This document shows positions 1-12,200 of a stretch of DNA of 64,000 bases, one piece after another. A program made the position numbers and the translations under genes. The stretch lies in contig BDIU01000047.1 of assembly GCA_002118135.1 (NCBI GenBank), positions 62,001 through 126,000 on the forward strand, given 5' to 3'. This DNA is from Trebouxia sp. TZW2008 (taxonomy: Eukaryota; Chlorophyta; Trebouxiophyceae; Trebouxiales; Trebouxiaceae). The number at the start of each line of letters is the position of its first letter. The stretch's first letter is position 1. The notes below the pieces were generated by a model. The model worked only from the letters and a program-made list of their open reading frames with translations. It was not told the origin of the DNA and searched no databases.

Positions 1-3000
1 GCTGATGCTGGCCTTCAGCGCAAAGGTGGCTTCATGGATCTGGACAATGAAGTTGTTGTACAGCTGGGCTGCTGCCTGGGGCAGCAGCTGGCTCAGCTGC
101 TTCATCAAGGCTGTTGGGGAGGGCAGCAGGGCTGCTTTCAGCTGCTGGGCATCAACTCGGAATAGCCCTACATCCCTCTGCAAGGCACAAACTTGCTTTC
201 TGCCTAAATGTATATCACAGCACAAATGTGTCAGAGACCTGCTGTGGCAGCTTAAGTTGTGACTCACATTTAGCCTGCATACATACGCCTGTGCTATCCT
301 TGAATCGAAAGCCTCACCTGGAACTTGTACAGATCATACGACCAGAGTATAGTACATTTAGCTGCAGACCCTTTCACATTAACTCGCTTTACAGACTAGA
401 CGGCTGAGTTGAGCTGTTGATCACAATCACTGAAGCTCAAGATACTGCATGATATAGAACAAGCACAAAGCTTTAATACTGCTGACCAATTCTGCATGCA
501 TCTCAGCCATGAATGCCCCATGTGAACACGATGCAGAAGCAGAGGATTGAGTTCAAGGCCAATGACCTTGACGCTGAGCTCATTGATGTCCTTCAGCTGG
601 TGCAACAAGTCCTCGATCAGATCCTTGAAGGTCTTCAGAGTCACCACTTTGGCAGCAGGCTGCCCGGCAGCAGCAGCAGCAGTAAAGTGAGCAGTTGGTC
701 TGCTTTGCTTGCCATGAGGTACGGCATCATCGCCGTCAGAAAGCGAGGGGCTGTGTGTGGCTTTGCCAGGCAACAGCTGTCCCTGAAATGCCTTGACATA
801 GGCTGCTGCCATGGCTGGTGCATTGACTGCATCATTGCGCCGCAGCATCTCCTCAAAAGGATTGTATGACTGCATGAACAAGTACAGCTGTAAGCATCAG
901 ACTGCCTCAACACCTAGAACAGCTGGACAATGCTGCCGTGAGTTGCCGTTTCGACAGACACATCGCAAACAGCTAGCAGCAGAAAAGGACACTCTCCACT
1001 TAGGCTTGAGGCCTGCAGCACAGCATCTTGTGCCTGCTCACCAAATGACAATCAGCCACAAGGCAACCTAGCCTGAAGCGTACAATAGCTGCTATCAAAA
1101 TGATTCGCTCTTAGCCCTCGATGTGTTGACTATGCAGTAAGTCAGGCATGCAGCTGACTCAAAGATCGATTCCTGGTGTTGCCGCCAGCGCTGTCATGTA
1201 AAGATCTGAGCTGACACCACCCTTTGGCAGGCTGTCAGCTGCCAACAGCGCAGCATGATAACGAGGGCAAGTCCAATTGTTGCCAAGACACAGAGCTTTA
1301 ACACCCAGAGGGGCTGAACACCATTCAGATGCGTATGACATCAAAGCCAAGCCAAGCAGAGCTGATCAGGCGCTCACTTGTCTGAAGCCTTCTACTTCAG
1401 CAAAGGCATCTTGCCAGGACTGTTGCAGCTCAGAAACCAGGCTACGCACATCGCCAACATCAATGAGGGCTGCCAGCGGGGTGTGGGAGTGATGCTCCTC
1501 CCCAGGGCTGGTGATGAGGTGTGTCACCTCCTTGTGCTGCCACAGGCGCGGCAAGCTGGACAGGATGCTCATCCAGTCAGCAATCAATGCCTCTAACGCC
1601 CTCTGCACACAACTTCCACATGAGGGCAATGGTTTTGTGAGGACTCACAAAGCTTGTGAAGCAGTGTTGCACATTCAGCAGCAGACAGCGTGGGCACAGC
1701 ATTAGCAGGATATAGGTGTTGTTTAGTGAGTAACAGTCAGTAAAGTACAAGAGCCTTGATGCAATGCATGTCTGAGCAGTGCATGGCTGCTGCAATAGCA
1801 ACGTATCATTGTCTGCTGTGCAGATGTGGACCACTGACACCTTGCACCCTTCAGCCTGAACTGTGGTAGCTTGTGCAGCGTCAATTGTATATAGGTGCAC
1901 ACCATATCACAACAAGCATACCAAGAATTGGGAGACGGAAGGAGTGATCTTGGTGCCAGCTAGCGTCAGTAGGGCTTCAACCTCAAAGATACACGACCTT
2001 TGTGACTGTGAGCCCAGCTGCTTGCTGTCAGCAGATAAACCAGGTGTCTCCATGTCAGCTGGGCTGTCTGTCTCTGGCTGACCCTCTTGGGGAGATGGCG
2101 ACTCATCTGCTTGCATCTGTGTCTGTGGCTGTTCAAGGACACCAGCTTGGAGCATGTCCAACACTGAGGCGGACAGCACCTATGCACGCACAACAAGTCA
2201 GATATGAATATTACACTCAGAGACTACAGGCGGACACCTTAACATGTACACCTGCAGTGTCAGTTTGCAGAAGACCTGCAGTTGCATACGTAAGCCGTGT
2301 ATGGTATGTCATTGTGGCTGGCAGTGTGTGTTTGCTTAGGCAGGTAATGAGCAAGCAAGCTGGACTGCTCCTGAGCTAGTGGCTGAATGTCCAAGAGCAC
2401 AGCAGGCAATACCTGCTGCAAGGTGTCACACATCATATAGTCCGCCATCTTCACAAAGTTCTGCAGGCGGCGCAGCTCTGTGCGTCTTGCAGCTGCCAAG
2501 GTGAACTTGAACTCCTGTGCTGGGTCCTGCTGCTGAGGCGGCACCAGCACAGACTGCTTGTTGGCACCACGCTTGGGGCTGACAGCTTGACCGACTGTGC
2601 TCAGCAGATCAGCTTGCTGCCCCTTGTTCTCCTGCAGCATTGCAGCAGTATCACAGCCCAGGACTAAGAATTGACATGACCTTGTCACCTGACCATGAAG
2701 CTAACAGCATGAGACTGCATGTTAGCATCGCTGCAGCCCGCAATCCAAGGCATGCATGCAAGTCAAGCAATGCAACCCCAAGCAGCATCAGGCTTTGTAA
2801 CACATGTCGATAAGTGAAGGGCTCCAATCTGCTCAAACTGGTTATCCTTGGCAGTAATCATGGTACGATTTGCAGCACTGGCATATTTTGCTTCTGTTGT
2901 GTGACTGTTCAAGTCGATGACTGCGATGTCTTCAAGCTGGGAATTCTCAGCAGTACATGCAGTAATGATCAAAGCACTGCAAACGTCTGATTCTATCATG

Positions 3001-5086
3001 TATCTGTGCACATGAATGACTGGAGTGTCCTCAAGCTGAGAGTGTTTGGCAGCAACGTCGGTGGAAGGAGCATGCCTCAGCGAGCTGTCTCTCCAGCTGC
3101 TCCAAGGCAGCCCGGCAAGCAGCTAAGACTTGTTCAGTGACATCCTGCCCAAACTTGCCCAGCTGTGCAGAGGACTCCTCATGCTTGGTCTCCTGGAAGG
3201 CCAGGAACTCAGGCAGGCGCTGCACCTGGCCTGGTATGAGCTGCTGCAGGCGAGCGCCAGACAGCCGGGAGCAGAAGCCTCGCACTGCCACCAGATAGCC
3301 CTAAGCCACATAAACAGCTCACGCGCTTGAGAGTGTATTTGGTCCTGTATAGGTTGGTTACTTATGCTGTCCGTACCGCGCACCCTGAAAATCTGTGATG
3401 CCCTTGCACTAGCATTGTTTACAGCTTTGGGTACAGCATCATGGCTCTGAGGGACTGAAACCCTCTCAGCTGGCTGACAAGTCAGAGTGGCGGCACAGAG
3501 ACTGTGCCTGCTCATGCTGGCATTATGCAACTTAGCAACAGAGTGTCCTGTCAGAATTGCATGCGTGAGACAGCAGACTCAGAGCAGTAGGTATAGCACA
3601 GTAAGATACTGACCTGCAGGATTGGGTTGGCAACAAACAGGCCATGCTGCAGGGCAACGTGGGCCCTTCCAGTCTTTGTCTGACGCACATTGTCCTTCCA
3701 AGACCTGCGCAAGTAATTAAGACTGACTGACACAACACAGCATTGAGATAAGCGTGTTATAGCTTACCATGCTACATGCACAGGGCCTGACTGACATTCT
3801 ATGGTGCAATGGCGGTTGTAACCCAGCAAAATGGCATCATGGGAAGCAGTGCAACAGTTCAGATGGCTCTGATTAGCTGGAACTGCTAGCAGACAGCAAT
3901 CTGGCTCCTGCTGCTGGGGCTCATGATGTAGCAGCATCATGACAGCCATACTGATGCTGCTCCAGCATGACAACAGTACCATGACCTTTTCTACAAAGTT
4001 CCAGGTGTGTGACAAAATGACAACAGTAGCAATAATGCATGAAGTAGAAATGGCATGCCTGAAGTTCTTCCATAGCTTGTACTGGTAGAATGTCCTCAAT
4101 TTTCTCAAGCTGGTGAACAGATTGACCTCACGCTGCCATTGTGTCAACGAGGTGAACTCAGTATGCACATTGTTTCTATACTGATTGACACCAGTGCCAC
4201 TCAGGGTATACAGCTCAGTCTTATCTGCTCTGGCATAGGAAACAATCTGCAGCAGAGCGCATTGTCAAATTCTGGCTGGATTCGTGCACATATTGCATTT
4301 GTTGCTTGTCATTCACATGTTGCAAGTACAATTGTTTGCATGCAGTCATGCACATGCTGGAGTTTTGCATGCAATGCACAACTAGCAACTTCAGCTTACC
4401 CTTAGAATGTATGGATTGTACTCAGCAGGATGCGCAATCAAGCGCCGGCAGTACACAAAGTCAGGCCCATCCTTGGGTGCTGAATTTGTCAGAAGCTGTT
4501 GTAGCAGCCTGCATGCATGCAGGTGGAGTCAGACACAGCTATAAGCCTCTTGTCGTTATGCATTTCAGGAAGTTGCTGCTTACTGAAGGTAAGCTTCAGC
4601 ACCGCGCTTGATGTCTTCAATGGCCTCCTCAGGAATATCCACCTCTACTGTGTCTCCACAGCCACATCCCGCGCCAGCTGATTCTGACTGATGAATAGCC
4701 TTCAAAGCAGATCAGCTTGTCAGGTGACGTTGAGGGGTGCAAGTAAATGCTCACAGAAGGTGTGTGTTTGTGCTGTTATGTGTGCTGCATGACAAATGTG
4801 GTCATACCTTGATGGAAGTAGCAGCAGTTCCTGCAAGTCTTGGATTGCCCTAGCATAGCAGGCAAAGCGTCAACAGAGGTGCTGTGCTGATCTGCGGGCT
4901 CTGCAAAGTCAAATGCTCAGCAGTCGCAGGCAAAAGCACCTCGTGACTAGCCGCCAACTGATCCGCGGGCGCATGTCGAGACTTCGGAGGAGAGCGGTTG
5001 GCTCTCTGGACCGTGCCATGTGCCTTATAAATATGACTTTTCAGATCAGTCCTTGGTGAAGGCTTGTCCTGCATCGAGTTGCGCAT
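1..5086 (-). CDS. Axonemal dynein heavy chain, N-terminal tail (partial, runs off left edge)
   Basis: This is the 5' part of a dynein heavy chain gene, the motor subunit of flagellar dynein arms. Recognisable tail pieces, in protein order: ATG at 5086; residues DGPDFVYCRRLIAHP near 4395-4480; SLTQWQREVNLF...KLWKNFR near 4060-4150; a segment ending QHGLFVANPILQ near 3615-3710; YLVAVRGFCSRL near 3070-3300; AARRTELRRLQNFVKMADYM near 2400-2640; IFEVEALLTLAG near 1960-2180; and VGLFRVDAQQLKAALLPSP near 1-180. These match the DHC N-terminal stem, closest in feel to the DNAH6/DNAH1 inner-arm type. Motor AAA+ domains would lie beyond position 1. At least ten exons are visible; several borders (2640-3070, 4680-4900) are not resolved. 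It is divergent from eIF4B. Family call is firm; the exact subtype is inference. Confidence 0.8.
2832..3057 (-). repeat. Three diverged copies of a 31-bp motif in the dynein gene
   Basis: A motif coding (minus strand) AKDNQFEQI, AENSQLEDI and AKHSQLEDT occurs at about 2832-2862, 2931-2961 and 3027-3057, roughly 96-99 bp apart. The region lies at an unresolved exon/intron border of the dynein heavy chain gene. Confidence 0.65.
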
Positions 5087-5501
5087 CAATCAACCCCACA
5101 TGTTGTATTTCAAGTACGAATAGTGTCGTGAGATGTTACTGAGTGCTACGGGCGACCGAGCGGCATGCAAACTACCTGTCCTTCTTTTGTGACGCTCGGC
5201 AAAACTTTTTGTGCAACCTTCGGATCTGGAGAAGTCATAGCGCCAGATCAATACAGGTACAGCCTTCGAGGACGTGCAGCCTCGCTGCCGCGCAGCGAAG
5301 CTTGTGCCGACCCTCGATCAGCTCAAGTCATTAGCAGGTTGGCAGGAATCTGAACAGTTAGTAAGGTACCTCCCTTAGTCACAGGAGGGCATCGTCGCCA
5401 AGCCTTGCAAGGCATGCTGCAGCCAAAAGCAAAGGTGGCATAGAACATTCGCCTCTGCCACATTGCAAACACAGTCCGGACCAGGCACAAGTTGCACAAC
5501 A
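5087..5501. promoter_or_regulatory. Divergent intergenic region between dynein heavy chain and eIF4B
   Basis: About 415 bp separate the two outward-facing start codons. It must hold both promoters and 5' leaders. No unambiguous TATA box or longer motif is evident by eye. Confidence 0.45.
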
Positions 5502-8242
5502 ATGGCAACCAACCCATGGGCTGCCGTAAAGCCGACAGGCGCGTGGGCGTCTCAGGTGGACGAGGAGGAGGCGGCCCAGGGAGGCGCCTTAGGGGCACCA
5601 GAAGAAGCTTTCCCAGATTTGTCTGTTGCAGCTACGACGAAGGAAAGCAAGCGTGACAAAAAGAAAAAGCAGACACTCAGCTTAGCCGAATTTCAGACTG
5701 GCAAGAAAGCATACCAAGCTCCCAAGCGTGGTCCAGCTACTGAAGAGATCGTCTTGCCCTCGGGTCCTCGCGTACGCGACGATGATGACGATGGCAACAG
5801 CCGTGGTGGCTTGGGCGGAGCATTTGCTGGGGGCCGCGACTATAAGGATCGCGGTGAGTCACATGTCGTCTTTGGCTTTTCTATGCTTGTCAAGTGCTGT
5901 GCCTGAAGTCAGCTTTGCAATGCAGTGGGCGGCTTTCGCGACAGAGACGACGACGATGACCGCAATGCCCGCTTTGACGATGGACCTTCCAGGGCAGATG
6001 CAGCAGATAGCTGGGGCAAAGACAGAACCTTCCAACCCAGCAGTGGTGGGGGTGGAGGATTTGGCAGCAGGTGAGGAGACAAACAAGTCACTGCATGTGG
6101 TGCAAAGGCTCTTTCAAGCAAGAACCCCACAAGCAAGCTGTTCTACAAGCACAGCTGCTACTGAGAGATTGGGTCAAATATCACAGTCCCGGTTTTCTTG
6201 CTTATACAGTCTTGCATGGCGTTGTACGCTTCAACAGTTGCTAACTGGACAGGCTGCCTGCTATACAGTCTCAGTATAACAACTGCATTGGTCCCCAAGA
6301 AAAATGTCCTTACATCACCGTGTCCTTACTCACAAGTATTGCTGCAGTCAGAATGCACTGATTGGTTCTGAACTGACTGTCCTTACATCAAAAATATCCC
6401 TATATCGAGTCCTTACGAAGAAAACTTCTGTAGCAAACTTTCTGAAGACAATGTTGGCAAGCATGTCAGCTTGTGTTGTGACCATGCGCAGGGGCAGAGG
6501 TGGCTTCGAGGATGAAGATGGCAAACCTGCACGAGAAGACATGGGCCCGTCAAAGGCAGACACTTCATCCAGCTGGGGCGCAGACCGCAGGCAGCGTGAG
6601 CCCTCACCTCCCAGACCTTCAAGAGGCGGCGGCTTTGGTGACAGCTACACTGAGCGGGACAGGAAACAGACAGGCGGTTTTGCTGACCGATATGGGGAAG
6701 ACAGGGGGAGCGTCGCAGACATGGGCCCTTCCAAAGCAGACCAGGAGGACCGCTGGAGCAGAAAGCCTGTTGAGCCAAGTGCGCCACGCGACAGTGACCG
6801 CAGCAGCGACCGCAATAGCTCCTTTGGGGCTCCACGGAGCGACAGTGAGGACAGGTGGTCTAGGCGGACAGCAAGCATTCCAGAAGCTGACAACAGCGCA
6901 AGCTTGGCAGCACCCACAGAGCGAAGGCGGCTGAACCTAGCTGCCCGTACAGCGCCTCCAAAAGAGCTGCCTCCTGTTGCTGCCCCCACACCTAAGCCAG
7001 CAGAAGATGAGCCTACAACAGCAGTGCCCAGGGAGCAGCCTGATGCACCAGCTCAGCCACCCAAGCCGAGGAGCAACCCCTTTGGGACTGCCAGGCCCCG
7101 TGAGGATGTGCTGAAAGAGCAAGGCAGGGACTGGAAGCGGGAGGAGCGGGCACTGGAACACAGCAGAGTCAAGAGGTGTGTACAGGAATCTCCTGATATA
7201 GCACATTTGACATGAGGATGATCATGCAGTCAGGACTTTGCAGTTGGGGGACCTGTCACTGCTTCCTGATTGCAGTTTAACCTTTGGGTAAGCCCAATCG
7301 GTGTTAGGCCAACTATGTTCGGGAATCACTGCAGTCATTTCATCAAGATGACATGCGTAAAATGCATGGCTACATGGCTGAGGGTTCAGTATGCAGTCAA
7401 GCTGTGTTGCATTCATCAGCTGCATTGATTTGTAAGTAAGTGCTACTCTGTAGGACTGTCAGCGTTGCACAGTATGGCAGAGCAGGCCATTCTAGACGAA
7501 GCAGGATTGTCTGGAACGTCTTGCTGTCTGACATGTTCCATCACCGTCTGCTTTGTCGTAGGTGATCTAGTTTGCCATGTTGTGCAACCTAGCTGCTCAT
7601 TGGTCAACCCAGGCAGAAGTGCTTTTAGGTTGGTACAATACTTTCTCTTTATAAGGATACTTGATGCAAGGTCAATGTAATCGGAAATCATGCACTGCAT
7701 TCCAACTGCAGTGGTTGTTTCAAGTAAGGGCAATGTGCTGCAAGGGCATGTTTCTTGGTGACCAGTGCAGGCATCGTAAAGAGAAATTATTGTACAAGCA
7801 GCTGCAGGCATCACATACTATACACACACCTGTCGAGTGCTTTGAGAAGTCATGTTGCATGATGCTATGCAGGGACCCCAGCGAGGAGGAAATGCAACTT
7901 GGGGACAGAATTGCTGCTCTTCAGCAGAGAGTGGAACAGGGTGAGGCTGATCAGCCAGAAACTGCTCCCAAGTCAGATGTAGCAGACTCTCCAGAAGTTG
8001 CACCAAGGGACTCAGATGATGGTGCTGCTGATGAATCAGTTGCTGATGCACCAGCTGCTGCCAAGGTTTCATATGCAGCAGCAGCAAAGCCTGTTGGTGG
8101 TGAGGAACAGAATGATGCGCCAGCAGTCACTGTGCAACAAGCACTTGATCAACTAGAAGCTGAGCTAGCAAAGCTGACTGCTGAGTTGGATGACAAAGTG
8201 AGGTTCAGCAAAGGTGGTGAGCGCGAATCTCGCTGGAAGTAA
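5502..8242 (+). CDS. Plant-type translation initiation factor eIF4B
   Basis: Assembled as four exons, 5502-5853, 5926-6070, 6492-7175 and 7873-8242, giving 516 residues with consistent phases. eIF4B stimulates the eIF4A helicase during 5' scanning in the cytosol. The start resembles plant eIF4B: a short N-terminus with NPWAAVK, then KKKKQTLSLAEF. A long Arg/Gly/Asp/Ser-rich central part follows, containing repeated DMGPSKAD blocks. The conserved plant signature NPFGTARPREDVLKEQGRDW precedes an acidic C-terminal region with coiled-coil-like stretches, ending in GGERESRWK. Animal eIF4B has an RRM; none is present here, as expected for plant-type proteins. The start at 5502 is the first ATG that gives the expected N-terminus. 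Confidence 0.88.
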
Positions 8243-9265
8243 GCAAGCCGACAGCTCAGGAACTTTGGTTGCATGTGATACAGCGCAGAGGCTGTTCTGA
8301 GTTGGTTGAGCTGCACGTAAGCAAACAATCACAAAGTATGATTTGCAGTCTGGGTCTCCTTGGCGTATATGTTAAATACAAAGGGTGACTTTCTCCAGAA
8401 AGACCGCAATTGGAACCCAATCACAAAGTATGATTTGCAGTCTGGGTCTCCTTGGCGTATATGTTAAATACAAAGGGTGACTTTCTCCAGAAAGACCGCA
8501 ATTGGAACCCAAGTCACAATTGGAGACGTCTATTTGTCTACGTTGATCGAGTCCTGTTCATGTGAACCAGGGAGGATGATGCCATTGTCAAACTCGTAAA
8601 ATAGCCTTCAATGAAGTAGACAGATTAACGAGGAAATCATTGGCTGTGCAGTCAGGAATCTGTTCGTGCTGCGTGTATTCAAGTGCGAAAGAAGCTCCAA
8701 CATTGATTGGACTGCCAAGACTGCAAGGTGACTATGGCCACATAGGCAGCAATCATGCTACAGCATCACATTCTTGCCAGGACAGACTGCAGCTGTTCTG
8801 AAACGCATTACTGAAGGTGCTTGGCTTTAAACATATATGGATCAACACACAGTATGGCAGCAAATAGGCTCAAGATAGATTGAATGGCTGGATGCCCAGC
8901 ATGAATTCTCAGGAACACCTAACAATTTGCTGAGAAACTATTAGTAACATTATACCTTTTGTAGCATTGAAGCAGGACCTGAATACTAGTGCTCAAACAT
9001 TCAAAATTCACTGCAATGTCTCTTTTCTGCCACCTGTTTGTCATGGCATTCATGACTCAAGCAGCAATTCATACATTTTCGCCAAGAGACTTCTGCTGAT
9101 CGTCGCAACAAGACTGTACTGACCCATGACACACTCAAACTGGTAAAGTTTTGCCAGCAGCATCAACTCTGAGCATGCTGCCAATAGACAGAAATACTTC
9201 TTCATCAGACAGCAAATTGAGCTTACTCAAGTTATCAAAAAATGGAACACCAGTGCCTAGTTTGA
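8243..9265. other. Convergent intergenic region, eIF4B / UGP3 3' ends
   Basis: About 1 kb between two 3' ends. It holds a perfect 92-bp tandem duplication (listed separately). I see no convincing coding region; the rest is AT-rich and probably 3' untranslated sequence. Confidence 0.5.
8326..8512. repeat. Exact 92-bp direct tandem duplication
   Basis: The stretch beginning CAATCACAAAGTATGATTTG at 8326 is repeated without a visible mismatch from 8418, period 92 bp. It lies just after the eIF4B stop codon, probably in its 3' untranslated region. The lack of divergence means a recent event, or an assembly artefact. Confidence 0.9.
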
Positions 9266-12200
9266 TCAAATGATATATGACAGGTCGGCAGCATCATACT
9301 TTGGTTGCATGACATGAGTGGTGGAAGCTGTCTCCATGGACAACTTGACATTCTGCTTTGCGTCCATTGTGTACTTCCATTGCCACGAAGGCTCCTCTTG
9401 AAGCAGTTCAAGACTTCGGCTAAGTGTGCCACATGGCCCAGCAGTCACAATCATTTTGTAGCCGTTTGGCACCTCAAATGACTGTTCCCCACTCAGGGTG
9501 ACATTTGATGCCTCAAACTCTGACCGTCCATGCAGCACAATACTACATGACTGATGACGCTGAACCTGCAAATCAAACAAGAGTTGGGATGCTGACGAGT
9601 GCTGCCAACAATAAGTACAATATGTTCAAGCAATGGGGGTGCAAGTGCAAAGGCAAGCATGGCTCAAACATTTTCCAACATTCAAGCAGAACATAAAGCA
9701 TAGTCACATGATAAGCAGGATGTGCTGATGGTCACCTTATGCTGCCAGTAGACATTACGCTCATGATCGTAATCTACTCCTTGGTTCTGGACAGTCACGT
9801 TGTTGAGCCGGACTCGACCACATCTGTTACTGTAAACCAAACGTTGCCCCTCTACTCTATGTGGCTTGAAACTTGCAATCTGCTCATTACTCTGATCTGG
9901 GCTACCAGTACCTGAAGGTAATGCAGGATCATTCACGTAAACATAAACAATCGCAACTGACAGCAACTGCAGCTTGTTGGTCTGGACGCAAGCTCACACT
10001 TCTGCATAGCATATCTTGCTGAGGACGTCTCACAGCATTGCGCCACACTTTTGCGCCAGGCAAAGCAGAACACAAACAGTCAGCAGCCAAGCGGTGAGAG
10101 GTGTGCAGAGGTGTACCTATAATGTTGCTCAATTCTTGGTGCAATGGCATGGCACGCTGCAGTGTAGCCACAGATCCATTGGCTGCACTGCTTTGCCTGC
10201 AAGACACAGGACTGCAGTGAAAAAGTGTGCGAGATTATGATGTAGTTTGGAGCAAAGGCTGCTCCTTTCCACAAGAATATATGTTCTGGCAGGTTGACCA
10301 GCAAATGCTTTCATCACAGGCAAATTAAGCTGAGACAAGCTGCACTATGCATGCTAGCACTTTACTCCCACTATGAAAAGGATGATGAGATGGAGCACTT
10401 TGAGCTGTTCAGGCATCATGTGAAAAACAGGCCAGCATAGACTAGTTCAGCAGGAGCGTCGCGACAGGCTGGGGAGCGGGGGGGGGGCGTCGGGGGGGCG
10501 TCTCGAAATGCAACCCACTGCCACCATATTGCTGATCCTGATGATGGAAAAACTCTTGGCTGCCCAAGCATTGTGCAAACAGGCAAGCACAGGCTGACAC
10601 TGTAGAACCAGAGCAACAGCTCAACAAGGCATACCACAAGCCGCGTGAGCTCTGCTGGTGCAGTTGCAGGTCATGTCGGCTGCGAATCTGGTTATAGTTG
10701 ACAGCCAGGGCATCTTCGCTGCCACCCATGACGCTATCTGCTGTGATGCGCAGGCTGCCGTCCACATGCAGTTCTGTGATGGCTGCCTCCGCCACTTCCA
10801 ACACCACTTCAGCCTTGTCTGCTAGGGAACCCCCCTGGATCTTTTGGGCTATCACGTCCCACAAGGGACCCAGGCTGGGGTGAAACAAGAAGATGAAGGA
10901 TGGGCCTTGATCCAAGTAGTCTCTGACTTCTGGCAACTACAAACAGCAGCGATGTACAAGCGTGAGAACCTGCGCAAAATTTGCTTGATGCTGTTGCTCT
11001 GTTGTGTCGCCAGCATCACGCTGTGAAGCCCTGCCAGCTGTGTGACACCATGCTGCAAGTTTCTGTGAATGCTCATGACAAACATGCTGTTACAAAGCTT
11101 TGCTGCAGGTGCGGGCTGCTTGCTGAGCTTACCAGCTACAACTTGTGTTTTGCTCACTTGATTCACCATTTGATTCGGCAGTCATAGATGGATCTGTGGA
11201 CTGTAACTCGTTTAACACTCAGCAATTTCTGGGCTTTGCTTTTAGTGCACTCTGCTTACAGATCATGACAGTCTGCAGCTAGAGCGCTTCAGCTCAGCAA
11301 TGACAATGCAAACATGTGTGAAGGCCACAGAGCCATTTGCACTTTAGGACAGGAAGCTATACAGCAGATCAAGTTTTGAATGACAAACGCTGCTGATGCT
11401 GAATCACAATGATGGGCTCCATCTGTCATGCAAGAATTAAGCCATCCGTCATGCAAGGTTTAAGCAAGGCAGCAAGAGGAGTCTGACTTGGCAAGAGTGC
11501 CTTGGCCTTGTGACCTTTTGTGATGATGCCTTGGCTTCATGATGTGTAGCATTGCGTCAGAATGCCTGGCTGCAAAACAAGCACCATACCATACACCTCA
11601 AACCTGCCTGTGTCTCTGCTTTTGCTGTTTGATCAACGTGCAGATGCAACCGTAGCAAAATGCATTGGACCGATGACCCAACAGCACAGGCAAGAAACAA
11701 GGCAGCTCAGATGTGTCTGCTGTTTTCTTTTTGACCCACAGATGTCTTCTGTTGTCATGCATAACAAACAAAGCATAATTGCTGCCCCCTTTCACCAGCA
11801 TTAAATTGGCAGGAACGTGTTTGAAATGCACTGTTGCCTGCAAATTCTGGGACAAAAGCGCCTATGAAGCTGCAGGTTTCTGAGTATAGCTCAGTGTACC
11901 TGGACAGCATGAGGGGATGTCCAATGCCCCTGACACCTTAGCTTGAGCAATGCATCAGCTACCCCGGAGTGTTGCAGAAAGCACTGTAGCAGATACTGCG
12001 TAAGCAGACAAAACAGGAGCACTGGAGTGGCCAGCACCAGGAACAACAACGCCGTTTGGCAGCAACATGCCACATGCATTGCATGAGGACGGCTAGTACC
12101 TCCGGAACGTCAACGCTGCATCGCAGCAGCATGTCACGTGCATTGCGCATGAGGTCCAGGAAGGAGCCGTCTGGAGTCTGGTGAATTTTGAGGCTGCCCG

